This document shows positions 1 to 5,130 of a DNA stretch of 5,130 nt, piece after piece. Within the stretch, counting starts at the first letter, position 1, and every line of letters begins with the position of its first letter. The notes under the pieces were generated by a model that was not told where the DNA came from, made no database searches, and saw nothing but the letters and a program-made list of their open reading frames with translations. Source of the stretch: Verrucomicrobiota bacterium. Its GTDB lineage: Bacteria; Verrucomicrobiota; Verrucomicrobiia; Methylacidiphilales; Verrucolacustridaceae. The translations under genes were made by a program, and so were the position numbers. The stretch covers positions 1-5,130 of the forward strand of contig VHDM01000079.1 of NCBI GenBank assembly GCA_016876055.1. The letters are read 5' to 3'.

Positions 1-16
1 TTGCCAGCCTCTCCTG

Positions 17-928
17 ATGGAACAACCAGTCTCGCTGTTGGTGATGGCGGCAGGGATGGGGAGCCGTTACGGGGGCTTGAAGCAGCTGGATCCGGTGGGG
101 CCTTCCGGAGAGGTTTTACTGGACTATGCAGTCTATGATGCAAAGCAGGCGGGGATTCGGCGGGTGGTATTTTTAATCCGCAAGGATCTGGAAACGGATT
201 TCCGGAAAGCGGTCGGAAAACGCTACGAGGGAAAACTCGACGTGGACTACGCGTTTCAGGAACTCCACGATTTGCCCAAAGGGTTTTCCGCCCCCGAGGG
301 GCGGAAGAAGCCGTGGGGAACGGGCCAGGCGATCCTGGCGACGGGGAAGGTAATTCGCGGCCCTTTCGTGGCGATCAACGCAGATGATTTTTATGGGAGG
401 GAGTCGTATCAGCTTTTGCAAAAGCAACTGTTGTCGGAAGAAGGCCACAAAAATGGCGAATTCGCGATGGCGGGCTTTCGGTTGGACCAGACGCTGTCCG
501 ATCATGGGGCGGTGACTCGGGGAGTGTGCCGGCGGGATGCCAATGGTTACCTGGTGGGGGTGGAGGAGTTTTTTGAGCTTAAGAAAAACGGGGTGAAGGT
601 TGTTGGGAAAAACAAGGACGGAAAGGCAGGGGAGTTTCCCGGCGAGGATCCGGTTTCGATGAACTGTTGGGGCTTCCACGCCTCGATCTTTCCCATGCTG
701 CAGGAGGGGTTTGAGAGGTTTCTGAAACAGGAGGGGAAATCAGAAAAGTCGGAGTATTTGATTCCGAACGCGGTGGGAGGGTGGATCGGGGAGGGGAGGG
801 CCCGTGTCAAGGTGTTGCCGACTCAGGAAAAGTGGGCTGGGATGACCTACCCGGAGGACAAACCAATCGTTGCGGGCTACCTCAAGGCCCTCAACCAGCA
901 GGGCACTTACCCCAACCCCCTATTCTAG
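17..928 (+). CDS. Nucleotidyltransferase family protein (sugar-phosphate NTP-transferase fold)
   Basis: This 303-residue soluble protein has the Rossmann-like fold of enzymes that join a nucleoside triphosphate to a sugar phosphate, such as UTP-glucose-1-phosphate uridylyltransferases. The N-terminal nucleotide-binding loop is clear: AAGMGSRYGGLKQLDPVG at residues 11-28, with the GxGSR turn and a lysine at 22. WGTGQA (100-105) looks like the second substrate loop, and INADDFYG (120-127) carries the acidic residues expected to bind magnesium. The segments DHGAVTRG and EKWAGMTYPEDKP are typical of a bacterial subfamily annotated only as nucleotidyltransferase. Its true substrate is not known to me. 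ATG 17 suits the family because the first strand begins within a few residues. However, there is no clear Shine-Dalgarno and the frame stays open to the window edge, so an earlier start is possible. It is on the same strand as the next operon but separated by 136 bases, so it is probably transcribed separately. Confidence 0.9.
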   Translation: MEQPVSLLVMAAGMGSRYGGLKQLDPVGPSGEVLLDYAVYDAKQAGIRRVVFLIRKDLETDFRKAVGKRYEGKLDVDYAFQELHDLPKGFSAPEGRKKPWGTGQAILATGKVIRGPFVAINADDFYGRESYQLLQKQLLSEEGHKNGEFAMAGFRLDQTLSDHGAVTRGVCRRDANGYLVGVEEFFELKKNGVKVVGKNKDGKAGEFPGEDPVSMNCWGFHASIFPMLQEGFERFLKQEGKSEKSEYLIPNAVGGWIGEGRARVKVLPTQEKWAGMTYPEDKPIVAGYLKALNQQGTYPNPLF

Positions 929-979
929 TTTGAGGCTCCCGGGACGGGCCAAGGCCGGAGGCGAAGGAAGATTGGCCCA

Positions 980-996
980 GGGGCGGGTGGGGGGGG
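980..996 (+). other. G-rich tract, potential G-quadruplex
   Basis: The plus strand has a G4 run, C, a G3 run, T and a G8 run in 17 bases. The G8 run can supply two G-triplets, so the tract fits the G3+/short-loop quadruplex pattern with one- to two-base loops. It lies 34 bases upstream of the -35 box of the operon promoter and overlaps the left arm of a hairpin (992-1003), so the two structures would compete. Function is inferred only; it may simply reflect high G+C. Confidence 0.35.
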
Positions 997-1023
997 CGAA
1001 ATCCCTATTGCGATTTCCCTCCT
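992..1023 (+). terminator. GC-rich hairpin, possible terminator of the nucleotidyltransferase gene
   Basis: Positions 992-1003 pair with 1012-1023 around an eight-base loop. The inner GAAATC/GATTTC stem is perfect. After one C-C mismatch, five outer positions pair, including two G-U pairs. The hairpin lies 63 bases past the stop at 928 and just before the next promoter, the expected place for a terminator. It lacks the run of U that a classical intrinsic terminator needs; the following bases are T, then CCCC. It may therefore be a weak terminator, a transcript-end stabiliser or chance. Confidence 0.3.
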
Positions 1024-1029
1024 TCCCCA

Positions 1030-1058
1030 TTGCCCGCTGAGAGAGGTCTGGTTATAAA
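1030..1058 (+). promoter_or_regulatory. Sigma70-type promoter of the small basic protein-argH operon
   Basis: A -35 box TTGCCC (1030-1035, four of six consensus) and a -10 box TATAAA (1053-1058, five of six) are separated by the optimal 17 bases, immediately upstream of a four-gene run. The expected start point, about 7 bases after the -10 box, falls at about 1064-1066, which is the ATG at 1065. The purine-rich GAGAGAGG at 1040-1047 is too far from the ATG to act as a ribosome binding site and lies inside the spacer. This suggests a leaderless or nearly leaderless message. The boxes are seen; activity is inferred. Confidence 0.6.
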
Positions 1059-1064
1059 AGATCG

Positions 1065-1217
1065 ATGTCCTTGCATCGTAGTCTTCGTTCCGGCGGGGCG
1101 ACCGCCGCCAAGCGCAACGTCCTTAAGCGTGGTGAACGCGTGGCGCTGCTGAAAAAGCGCGGCTTGTGGAAAGCCGGCTCCAAGCCTGTCGGGCTGCCCA
1201 AAACCAAGCCCGAATAA
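1065..1217 (+). CDS. Small basic protein (PVC-group conserved, about 50 aa)
   Basis: This 50-residue protein is strongly cationic: 14 Lys/Arg against 2 Glu, no Asp and no Cys. It starts MSLHRSLRSGG, continues with KRNVLKRGERVALLKKRG (16-33) and ends with WKAGSKPVGLPKTKPE. The MSxHxSLR start, RNVL.R.ER core and WK.G....GLPK tail match what I remember of the small basic protein family (TIGR04137) of Verrucomicrobia and Chlamydiae. The exact role is unknown; charge and size suggest nucleic acid or ribosome binding. Family members as I recall them often run several residues longer with a Lys-rich tail, so this C-terminus is rather short. It ends exactly where the pseudouridine synthase start begins (TAATG, one shared base), which suggests translational coupling. 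No Shine-Dalgarno is present near the ATG, in line with the promoter position just upstream. It is first in the operon. Confidence 0.85.
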   Translation: MSLHRSLRSGGATAAKRNVLKRGERVALLKKRGLWKAGSKPVGLPKTKPE

Positions 1218-1942
1218 TGTCTTCGAACCCCGTCCCGTCCGGGGAGGGGATGCGCCTCAACCGATTTCTGGCCGCCGCCGGACTGGGCTCGCGCCGCGGC
1301 ACAGAAGCACTCATCACCACTGGCCGGGTCCGTATCAACCGAAGACAGGTGACTTCTTTATCAGAACGGGTACCACCCGGGGCTGAGGTCACGGTGGACG
1401 GAAAACCGGTCCGAGCCTCACAAGGCGTGGTCATTGCCCTGCACAAGCCGCGGGGAGTGGTTTGCACCGCGGCGGCCCAGGATCGGCGGCCCATCATCAC
1501 CGAACTGATGCCCCGGCATTTCGGAAGGCTGTTTACGGTGGGCCGGTTGGATGCCGACAGCGAGGGCCTGCTGCTCCTCACCAACCAGGGTGATCTCGCA
1601 CAACACCTCTCCCATCCGAGGCATAGCGTGGAGAAAGAATACCGGGTGTGGCTAGACCGGGCCCCGGATCCGGAGGCGTTGCGACAGATGGAGAAGGGGG
1701 TGCGGTTGGAAGAAGGAATGGCCAAGGCGCAGCGGGCAGAGTACCTGGGGCGACGGGAGGCGCGGATCATTCTGCGGCAGGGAATGAAGCGACAGATCCG
1801 GTTGATGTTCCGGAAGCTCGGTTTTACCGTGGAGAGGTTGAAACGAATGCGGATCGCCCAGTTGGAGATTGGCAACCTCGTTCCCGGGGCTTGGCGGGTG
1901 TTGTCGGCACGGGAAATTCGCAAGCTCGGGGCCACCTTATGA
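1217..1942 (+). CDS. RsuA/RluB-family rRNA pseudouridine synthase
   Basis: This 241-residue enzyme should convert a specific uridine in ribosomal RNA to pseudouridine. Residues 12-66 form an S4 RNA-binding domain (RLNRFLAAAGLGSRR). The catalytic domain follows, with HKPRG at 76-80, the catalytic motif GRLDADSEGLLLLTN at 109-123 (Asp112 as the expected nucleophile) and GMKRQIRLMF at 189-198. The order and spacing fit the RsuA/RluB/RluE/RluF family. The S4 domain excludes RluE-like short forms, and RluB (23S rRNA) seems the closer match than RsuA (16S rRNA), but target cannot be fixed from sequence alone. I chose ATG 1217 because it overlaps the upstream stop by one base. An in-frame ATG at 1166 would run through the small basic protein gene and adds nothing domain-like. 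ATG 1250, right before RLNRFL, is the other credible start. The 3' end overlaps argH by four bases. Confidence 0.93.
   Translation: MSSNPVPSGEGMRLNRFLAAAGLGSRRGTEALITTGRVRINRRQVTSLSERVPPGAEVTVDGKPVRASQGVVIALHKPRGVVCTAAAQDRRPIITELMPRHFGRLFTVGRLDADSEGLLLLTNQGDLAQHLSHPRHSVEKEYRVWLDRAPDPEALRQMEKGVRLEEGMAKAQRAEYLGRREARIILRQGMKRQIRLMFRKLGFTVERLKRMRIAQLEIGNLVPGAWRVLSAREIRKLGATL
1241..1249 (+). promoter_or_regulatory. Shine-Dalgarno-like GGGGAGGGG before the alternative start at 1250
   Basis: This purine run is the only strong anti-SD match around the pseudouridine synthase start region. It abuts ATG 1250 with just two bases between GGAGG and the ATG, shorter than the usual five to nine. It also encodes Gly-Glu-Gly if translation begins at 1217. 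It keeps the 1250 start in play, since that start would place the S4 domain at the very N-terminus, but the spacing argues against it. Confidence 0.25.
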
Positions 1943-3333
1943 GGGCGGCCGGCAAGGGAAGATTCCGGCACCCACCGGATCCGGTGGCGGAAAAGTTTGG
2001 ACGATCGGTGCATTTTGACCGCCGGCTAGCGCGGCATGATCTCGAGGGCAGCCGGGCCCATGCGGCTGTGCTGGTGAAGGCGGGAATTCTTTCGCGAAAA
2101 GAGGCAGCGGCGATCCGGAAAGGTCTAGACCGAATCGAAAAAGAAATTGCCCAGGGCAAGTTCCGGTGGAAGGAGTCGCTCGAGGATGTGCACATGAACA
2201 TCGAGGCGGCCCTTACCGCGCGGGTGCCGGCAGGTGCCAAACTCCACACCGGGCGGAGTCGGAACGATCAGGTGGCCACCGACCTGCGGCTCTGGTTGCG
2301 GGAGACGATTCAAGGCGACCTGGCCGGGATGACCGCCCTGCAAAAAGCCCTGGTGGGGGTCGGTCAGAAGTACCGGGAGGTGATCCTGCCCGGGTACACG
2401 CATCTACAGCGGGGACAGCCGGTGTTGCTTGCCCATCATTGGCTGGCCTACGTCGAGATGCTGGAAAGGGATAAGGGAAGATTGAAAGATGCCGCCCGGC
2501 GAGCCGAGGTCTTGCCGCTGGGAGCCGGGGCACTGGCGGGTAGCACCCTGAAACTGGACCGAAACGTCGCCCGGAAACTGCTGCGATTCCGGGAACTCAG
2601 TGCGAATTCCATGGACGCGGTTTCCGACCGGGACTTCCTCGTGGAATACCTGGCGGCGGTGGCGTTGGGCGGAGTCCATCTGTCCCGGCTGGCGGAGGAT
2701 TTGATTCTCTTTTCCTCTGCTGAATTCGCTTTTCTCAAATTCGGCGAGGCCTTTACGACCGGCTCGAGCCTGATGCCGCAGAAACGAAATCCGGACATGG
2801 CGGAACTCGTCCGGGGCAAGAGTGGGCGGCTCACCGGCCACCTCGTCTCTTTGCTGACCGTGCTCAAAGGACTTCCGCTCACCTACAACCGGGATTTACA
2901 GGAAGACAAGGAGGCGGTTTTTGATGCGGCCGACACCTGGAGGAATTCTCTGGAGGTGATGGCCCGGGCGATTGCATCCATCGAGGTGGATGCGGGGGCG
3001 TGCCTGTATGCCGCCTCGGCTCCGGAACTTTTGGCCACGGACGTGGCGGAGGCGCTGGTTCGGGAAGGCCTGCCTTTTCGGAAAGCCCATCAAGCGGTGG
3101 GAGCGGCCGTGCGGAAGGCCGAAGAGAAGGGCACCCGGATCGACCGATTAGAGGAAAAGGATTGGGAAGGAATCTCCGAGCGGCAGTGGATGGCCGTCAG
3201 CGGGGTTCTGCAGGCTCATTCCCCTGCGGCCCGCCTCCGGAAGGCCCTGCAAAACCGGCAAGCGGTAGTGGGCGCTCCTAGCCCGAGTCTGGTGGAGGGA
3301 GAACTGAGGCGCTGGGCCAAGGTATTGCGATGA
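1939..3333 (+). CDS. argH: Argininosuccinate lyase
   Basis: This cytosolic enzyme performs the last step of arginine synthesis, splitting argininosuccinate into arginine and fumarate. At 464 residues it has the normal family length. Key signatures are HTGRSRNDQ (103-111), PGYTHLQ with the catalytic-type Thr154-His155 (151-157), and the fumarate-lyase signature GSSLMPQKRN (275-284) on the mobile loop with the catalytic serine. GLPLTYNRDLQEDKE (311-325) and the C-terminal GLPFRKAHQAVG (377-388) are also typical. The usual N-terminal WGGRF is replaced by GKGRF, a mild deviation. The frame is open upstream to ATG 1648, but those 97 codons lie inside the pseudouridine synthase gene. ATG 1939, in an ATGA overlap with that gene's stop, restores the standard length. 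A weak GGGG at 1928-1931 precedes it at seven bases. It is coupled the same way to the next gene. No other arginine gene is in the window. Confidence 0.97.
   Translation: MRAAGKGRFRHPPDPVAEKFGRSVHFDRRLARHDLEGSRAHAAVLVKAGILSRKEAAAIRKGLDRIEKEIAQGKFRWKESLEDVHMNIEAALTARVPAGAKLHTGRSRNDQVATDLRLWLRETIQGDLAGMTALQKALVGVGQKYREVILPGYTHLQRGQPVLLAHHWLAYVEMLERDKGRLKDAARRAEVLPLGAGALAGSTLKLDRNVARKLLRFRELSANSMDAVSDRDFLVEYLAAVALGGVHLSRLAEDLILFSSAEFAFLKFGEAFTTGSSLMPQKRNPDMAELVRGKSGRLTGHLVSLLTVLKGLPLTYNRDLQEDKEAVFDAADTWRNSLEVMARAIASIEVDAGACLYAASAPELLATDVAEALVREGLPFRKAHQAVGAAVRKAEEKGTRIDRLEEKDWEGISERQWMAVSGVLQAHSPAARLRKALQNRQAVVGAPSPSLVEGELRRWAKVLR
3319..3322 (+). promoter_or_regulatory. Ribosome binding site (AAGG) of the VanZ/cNMP gene
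   Basis: AAGG lies seven bases before ATG 3330, inside the last codons of argH. It supports this ATG as the start of the membrane protein, together with the four-base ATGA overlap. It is short, so coupling to argH translation probably matters as well. Confidence 0.45.
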
Positions 3334-4649
3334 AACCCGGAAGTCCTTCCCGGCCGGGTGGGCGACCGGGAGCGGCGCCGGACCACCGTGCCCCGGCTAG
3401 CGCCCCCCCCAAGCGCACTGGTGCCACTCCTTACCTCGATATCCCACCCCGGACACGGGGTGTGATGATCGTGGTCGCCCTGATGGGGATGGTTTGCGCG
3501 ACGATCGGGAGCTTGATGGCCAACCAGGGCGTGGCGATCGAAGCCGACAAGATCGTCCATTTTGTTGGCTACAGTCTGCTGGGGGCACTGATGATTTTGG
3601 GTTTCCGGCCGATGCTTTGGCCGCTGGGTATGCTGCTGGTGGCGGGGTTGAGCGCCGCTCTGGAAATGATGCAACCCATTTTCGGGCGAAGCTGCGACTG
3701 GGGTGGTGATTTCTTGACCAATGTGCTGGCGATCGTGGTGGGATGTTCCCTGGGGGTGATCGCGCGCTTTATTTGGTCCCACCTCCGGACGGAGATGGTC
3801 AATGCCGAGATCCGCAAGGCTACGGTGGGGTTTGGGGATGGGACGACCATTTTTCACCAGGGCCAGCCCAGCGATAAATTTTACATCATTCGGAGTGGGC
3901 AAGTGGTACTGACGCGGGAGGCGAACGGGGCCACGAGCGAACTGGGCAAAGCCGGACCCGGGGAGGTGGTGGGGGAGATGGGGGTGCTGCAAAATCTGCC
4001 CCGGTCGGCCACCGCCACCGCCAAGGGCAAAGTATGGCTGTACGGGATGACTCTGGCCGACCTGACCGACAAGCGTTCTGACGGGCAAGACCATCCCGGG
4101 ACGGTGGTATCGCGGGTGTTGGCGCAGCGGCTGCGCAAGACCATGGAAAAGCTGGATCAAAGCACTTTGGAAAAAATGGCGGCGCCGTTGGCCCCGGTGG
4201 CCAGTGGTCCGGGCCAGGATCAAGTACCCGCGCGTCCTGGTCCGGCCCCGTCTGCGCCTTCACCGACGGGCGTAAAGATCGGCCTGCGGATGGGCTGGCG
4301 GACCGGGGACCAAGTTCGTTGGTCGGAGCAGGGAAGTGAACACGAACTACCGATGATTTTCGGCAGAGGTCCGGGTCCGAACCCGGTCCCTGCCGGGGCC
4401 GAGTTGGTGCTGATTGAGGAGAATCCTCCGCAACGATTGGCGCCGGCGCAGTTTTCCCTGGAGGTCCAGAACGGGGCGGTGGTTTTAAAGGATGAGCAGA
4501 GCCCTTTCGGCACGGAGGTGAGCGGGGTGTCGGTGGGGCCCTCCGCCGGATTGACGCAGGTCCAGCTGCCGGCCGGAACCCATATGCTGGTGGCCGGCGG
4601 GGAGGGATCTCCCTATGTGATGGTCCTCGAAATTCCGGCTATGGGTTGA
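3330..4649 (+). CDS. VanZ-like membrane protein with cyclic-nucleotide-binding and FHA-like domains
   Basis: This 439-residue protein has three domains and is probably inner-membrane with cytoplasmic sensing parts. Residues 1-43 are a Pro/Arg-rich tail with no signal peptide. Residues 44-150 form four hydrophobic segments (about 44-64, 79-92, 95-111, 129-149) with VanZ signatures: DKIVHFVGY (73-81), E112, Q115, R120, D127 and N131. Residues 161-275 form a cyclic-nucleotide-binding domain with FYIIRSGQVVL (184-194) and a phosphate-binding cassette GEMG...PRSAT (215-228). Glu216, Arg225 and Ser226 correspond to Glu72, Arg82 and Ser83 of CAP. No helix-turn-helix follows; instead comes a Pro/Ala-rich linker (283-314). 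Residues 338-436 resemble an FHA domain: FGRG (344-347), then KDEQSPFGTEVSG (387-399), then a Gly-rich last part. The usual FHA Ser-Arg-His contacts appear to be lost. The whole fusion is not one I recognise. It follows argH by an ATGA overlap. Confidence 0.85.
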   Translation: MKPGSPSRPGGRPGAAPDHRAPASAPPKRTGATPYLDIPPRTRGVMIVVALMGMVCATIGSLMANQGVAIEADKIVHFVGYSLLGALMILGFRPMLWPLGMLLVAGLSAALEMMQPIFGRSCDWGGDFLTNVLAIVVGCSLGVIARFIWSHLRTEMVNAEIRKATVGFGDGTTIFHQGQPSDKFYIIRSGQVVLTREANGATSELGKAGPGEVVGEMGVLQNLPRSATATAKGKVWLYGMTLADLTDKRSDGQDHPGTVVSRVLAQRLRKTMEKLDQSTLEKMAAPLAPVASGPGQDQVPARPGPAPSAPSPTGVKIGLRMGWRTGDQVRWSEQGSEHELPMIFGRGPGPNPVPAGAELVLIEENPPQRLAPAQFSLEVQNGAVVLKDEQSPFGTEVSGVSVGPSAGLTQVQLPAGTHMLVAGGEGSPYVMVLEIPAMG

Positions 4650-4660
4650 GGCGCAGCCGG
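4635..4660. terminator. Inverted repeat over the convergent gene ends, possible bidirectional terminator
   Basis: CCGGCT (4635-4640) and AGCCGG (4655-4660) are perfect complements around a 14-base loop that holds the plus-strand stop and overlaps the minus-strand stop. The position between two convergent genes suits a shared terminator. The stem is only six pairs, and just short AT stretches flank it (TTAAAG on the plus side, AATTTC on the minus side) rather than a U run. Treat as weak. Confidence 0.3.
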
Positions 4661-5130
4661 TTAAAGAACGCGTTTTGTTCCGAATCGCGGTTAAAAATGG
4701 CAAAACTTTCCAGCGGACTCCCGGCGCTACCACCCAGTTTTCTGCCGGTGAGCTCCACCGGACTGCCTCCACTCAGGGGATAAAGCTTGAGGTTGTAGGT
4801 ATCGGGTGTTTGCAGCGTAAATTCGGCGCGAAAACCTGCGGGGGTGACCGCCAGGCCCGAGTCGGAAGGCTGAGAACCGTCGAAGATCTGATAGTTGGCC
4901 TGGCCCTCAAGGGCGGTGAGCTCAAAGCGGGCGCCGGCATTGTAGTCGGCCGGTCCCTCCGCCTTTTTTCCGCTTCGCAAGGTCAGGCCAATGGAGCCAG
5001 TGGTGCCGGCATTGGATTTCGGGATCGGGGTGATGAAGTCAACCGAGAAGGTCTGATTGACCTCGAGAGGTTTGGCAAAACCGCGGAAGGCGGCGGCTTC
5101 CTGAAAACCCTCCCCATCGGCAAACATCGC
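4639..5130 (-). CDS. C-terminal part of a probable secreted beta-sandwich protein (partial)
   Basis: The visible 163 residues are the C-terminal end of a larger product. The frame stays open through the window edge (Ala codon at 5128-5130), so the ATG at 5127 is probably internal. The sequence alternates polar and hydrophobic residues and is rich in Gly, Ser, Thr and Phe, with no Cys and no membrane helix: FSVDF, ARFELTAL, NYQIFDG, GFRAEFTLQTPDTYNLKLYPL and SFAIFNRDSEQNAFFNRLRL. This resembles the last strands of jelly-roll (concanavalin/LamG-like) domains in large Verrucomicrobial exported proteins, where a similar closing 'F.ND....FFN.L' segment is common. That is a resemblance from memory, not a firm family call. 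It ends in RLNP without a PEP-CTERM or other sorting tail. A signal peptide, if present, lies outside the window. It converges on the operon and overlaps its last gene by 11 bases. The local function is unknown. Confidence 0.7.
   Translation of the reverse strand, partial: AMFADGEGFQEAAAFRGFAKPLEVNQTFSVDFITPIPKSNAGTTGSIGLTLRSGKKAEGPADYNAGARFELTALEGQANYQIFDGSQPSDSGLAVTPAGFRAEFTLQTPDTYNLKLYPLSGGSPVELTGRKLGGSAGSPLESFAIFNRDSEQNAFFNRLRLNP

Noticed and set aside
173..679. A 168-codon open frame on the minus strand
   Set aside because: It is fully antisense to the nucleotidyltransferase, whose motifs run through the whole stretch.
946..978. Inverted repeat GGGCCAA...TTGGCCC as a terminator
   Set aside because: The seven-pair arms are separated by a 19-base loop, the stem cannot be extended, and a G-rich rather than U-rich tract follows. 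The hairpin at 992-1023 is a better candidate.
1040..1047. GAGAGAGG as ribosome binding site of the small basic protein
   Set aside because: It ends 17 bases before ATG 1065 and sits between the -35 and -10 boxes, so it would not be in the transcript if that promoter is used.
1123..2013. A 296-codon open frame on the minus strand
   Set aside because: It lies opposite the pseudouridine synthase and the start of argH, both well supported by motifs. Its translation is Arg/Ser-rich and low in recognisable structure, as expected of antisense frames in GC-rich DNA.
3330..3779. A glycopeptide (teicoplanin) resistance role based on the VanZ name
   Set aside because: VanZ-like domains are widespread outside resistance clusters, and no vanA/H/X-type genes are nearby. 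The name gives fold similarity only.
3810..4154. A CRP/FNR-type transcription regulator
   Set aside because: The cyclic-nucleotide-binding domain is not followed by a helix-turn-helix; a Pro/Ala linker and an FHA-like domain follow, and a membrane domain precedes it.
3216..4223. A 335-codon open frame on the minus strand
   Set aside because: It is antisense to the end of argH and the VanZ/cNMP regions. The product is His/Pro/Arg/Gln-rich with no domain pattern.

Overview
This window is about 60% G+C by eye and reads as chromosomal DNA of a member of the Verrucomicrobiota or a close PVC-group relative. The main clue is a 50-codon gene at 1065-1217 whose product has the MSLH-start, RNVLKRGER core and WK..G....GLPK tail of the 'small basic protein' family, which I know from Verrucomicrobia, Chlamydiae and relatives. 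The nucleotidyltransferase, argininosuccinate lyase and secreted beta-rich protein fit that origin but do not prove it. Genus cannot be told from the sequence.

Layout. (1) 17-928, plus strand: a sugar-phosphate nucleotidyltransferase-like protein, apparently complete. (2) 929-1064: a 136-base spacer with a G-rich tract, a GC-rich hairpin and a good sigma70-type promoter (TTGCCC, 17 bases, TATAAA). Its predicted start point falls on or next to the ATG of the next gene, so that message is probably leaderless. (3) 1065-4649, plus strand: four genes packed without gaps. They are the small basic protein, an RsuA/RluB-type rRNA pseudouridine synthase (stop/start overlap TAATG), argininosuccinate lyase argH (ATGA overlap), and a 439-residue membrane protein (ATGA overlap). 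This looks like one translationally coupled operon driven from the 1030-1058 promoter. (4) 4639-5130, minus strand: the C-terminal part of a probable secreted or surface beta-sandwich protein, convergent with the operon and overlapping its last gene by 11 bases.

How the genes relate. The first two operon genes share a plausible ribosome theme: a tiny cationic protein, and an enzyme that isomerises rRNA uridines. ArgH makes arginine and fumarate from argininosuccinate. The fourth gene is the most unusual item. Its product joins a VanZ-like four-helix membrane domain, a cyclic-nucleotide-binding domain with an intact phosphate-binding cassette, and a C-terminal domain that I read as a degenerate FHA fold lacking the usual phosphothreonine-contacting residues. 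It may be a membrane-bound cyclic-nucleotide sensor. Its tight coupling to argH is unexplained.

No tRNA, rRNA, CRISPR array, insertion sequence or attachment site was seen. No gene-free stretch exceeds 136 bases.
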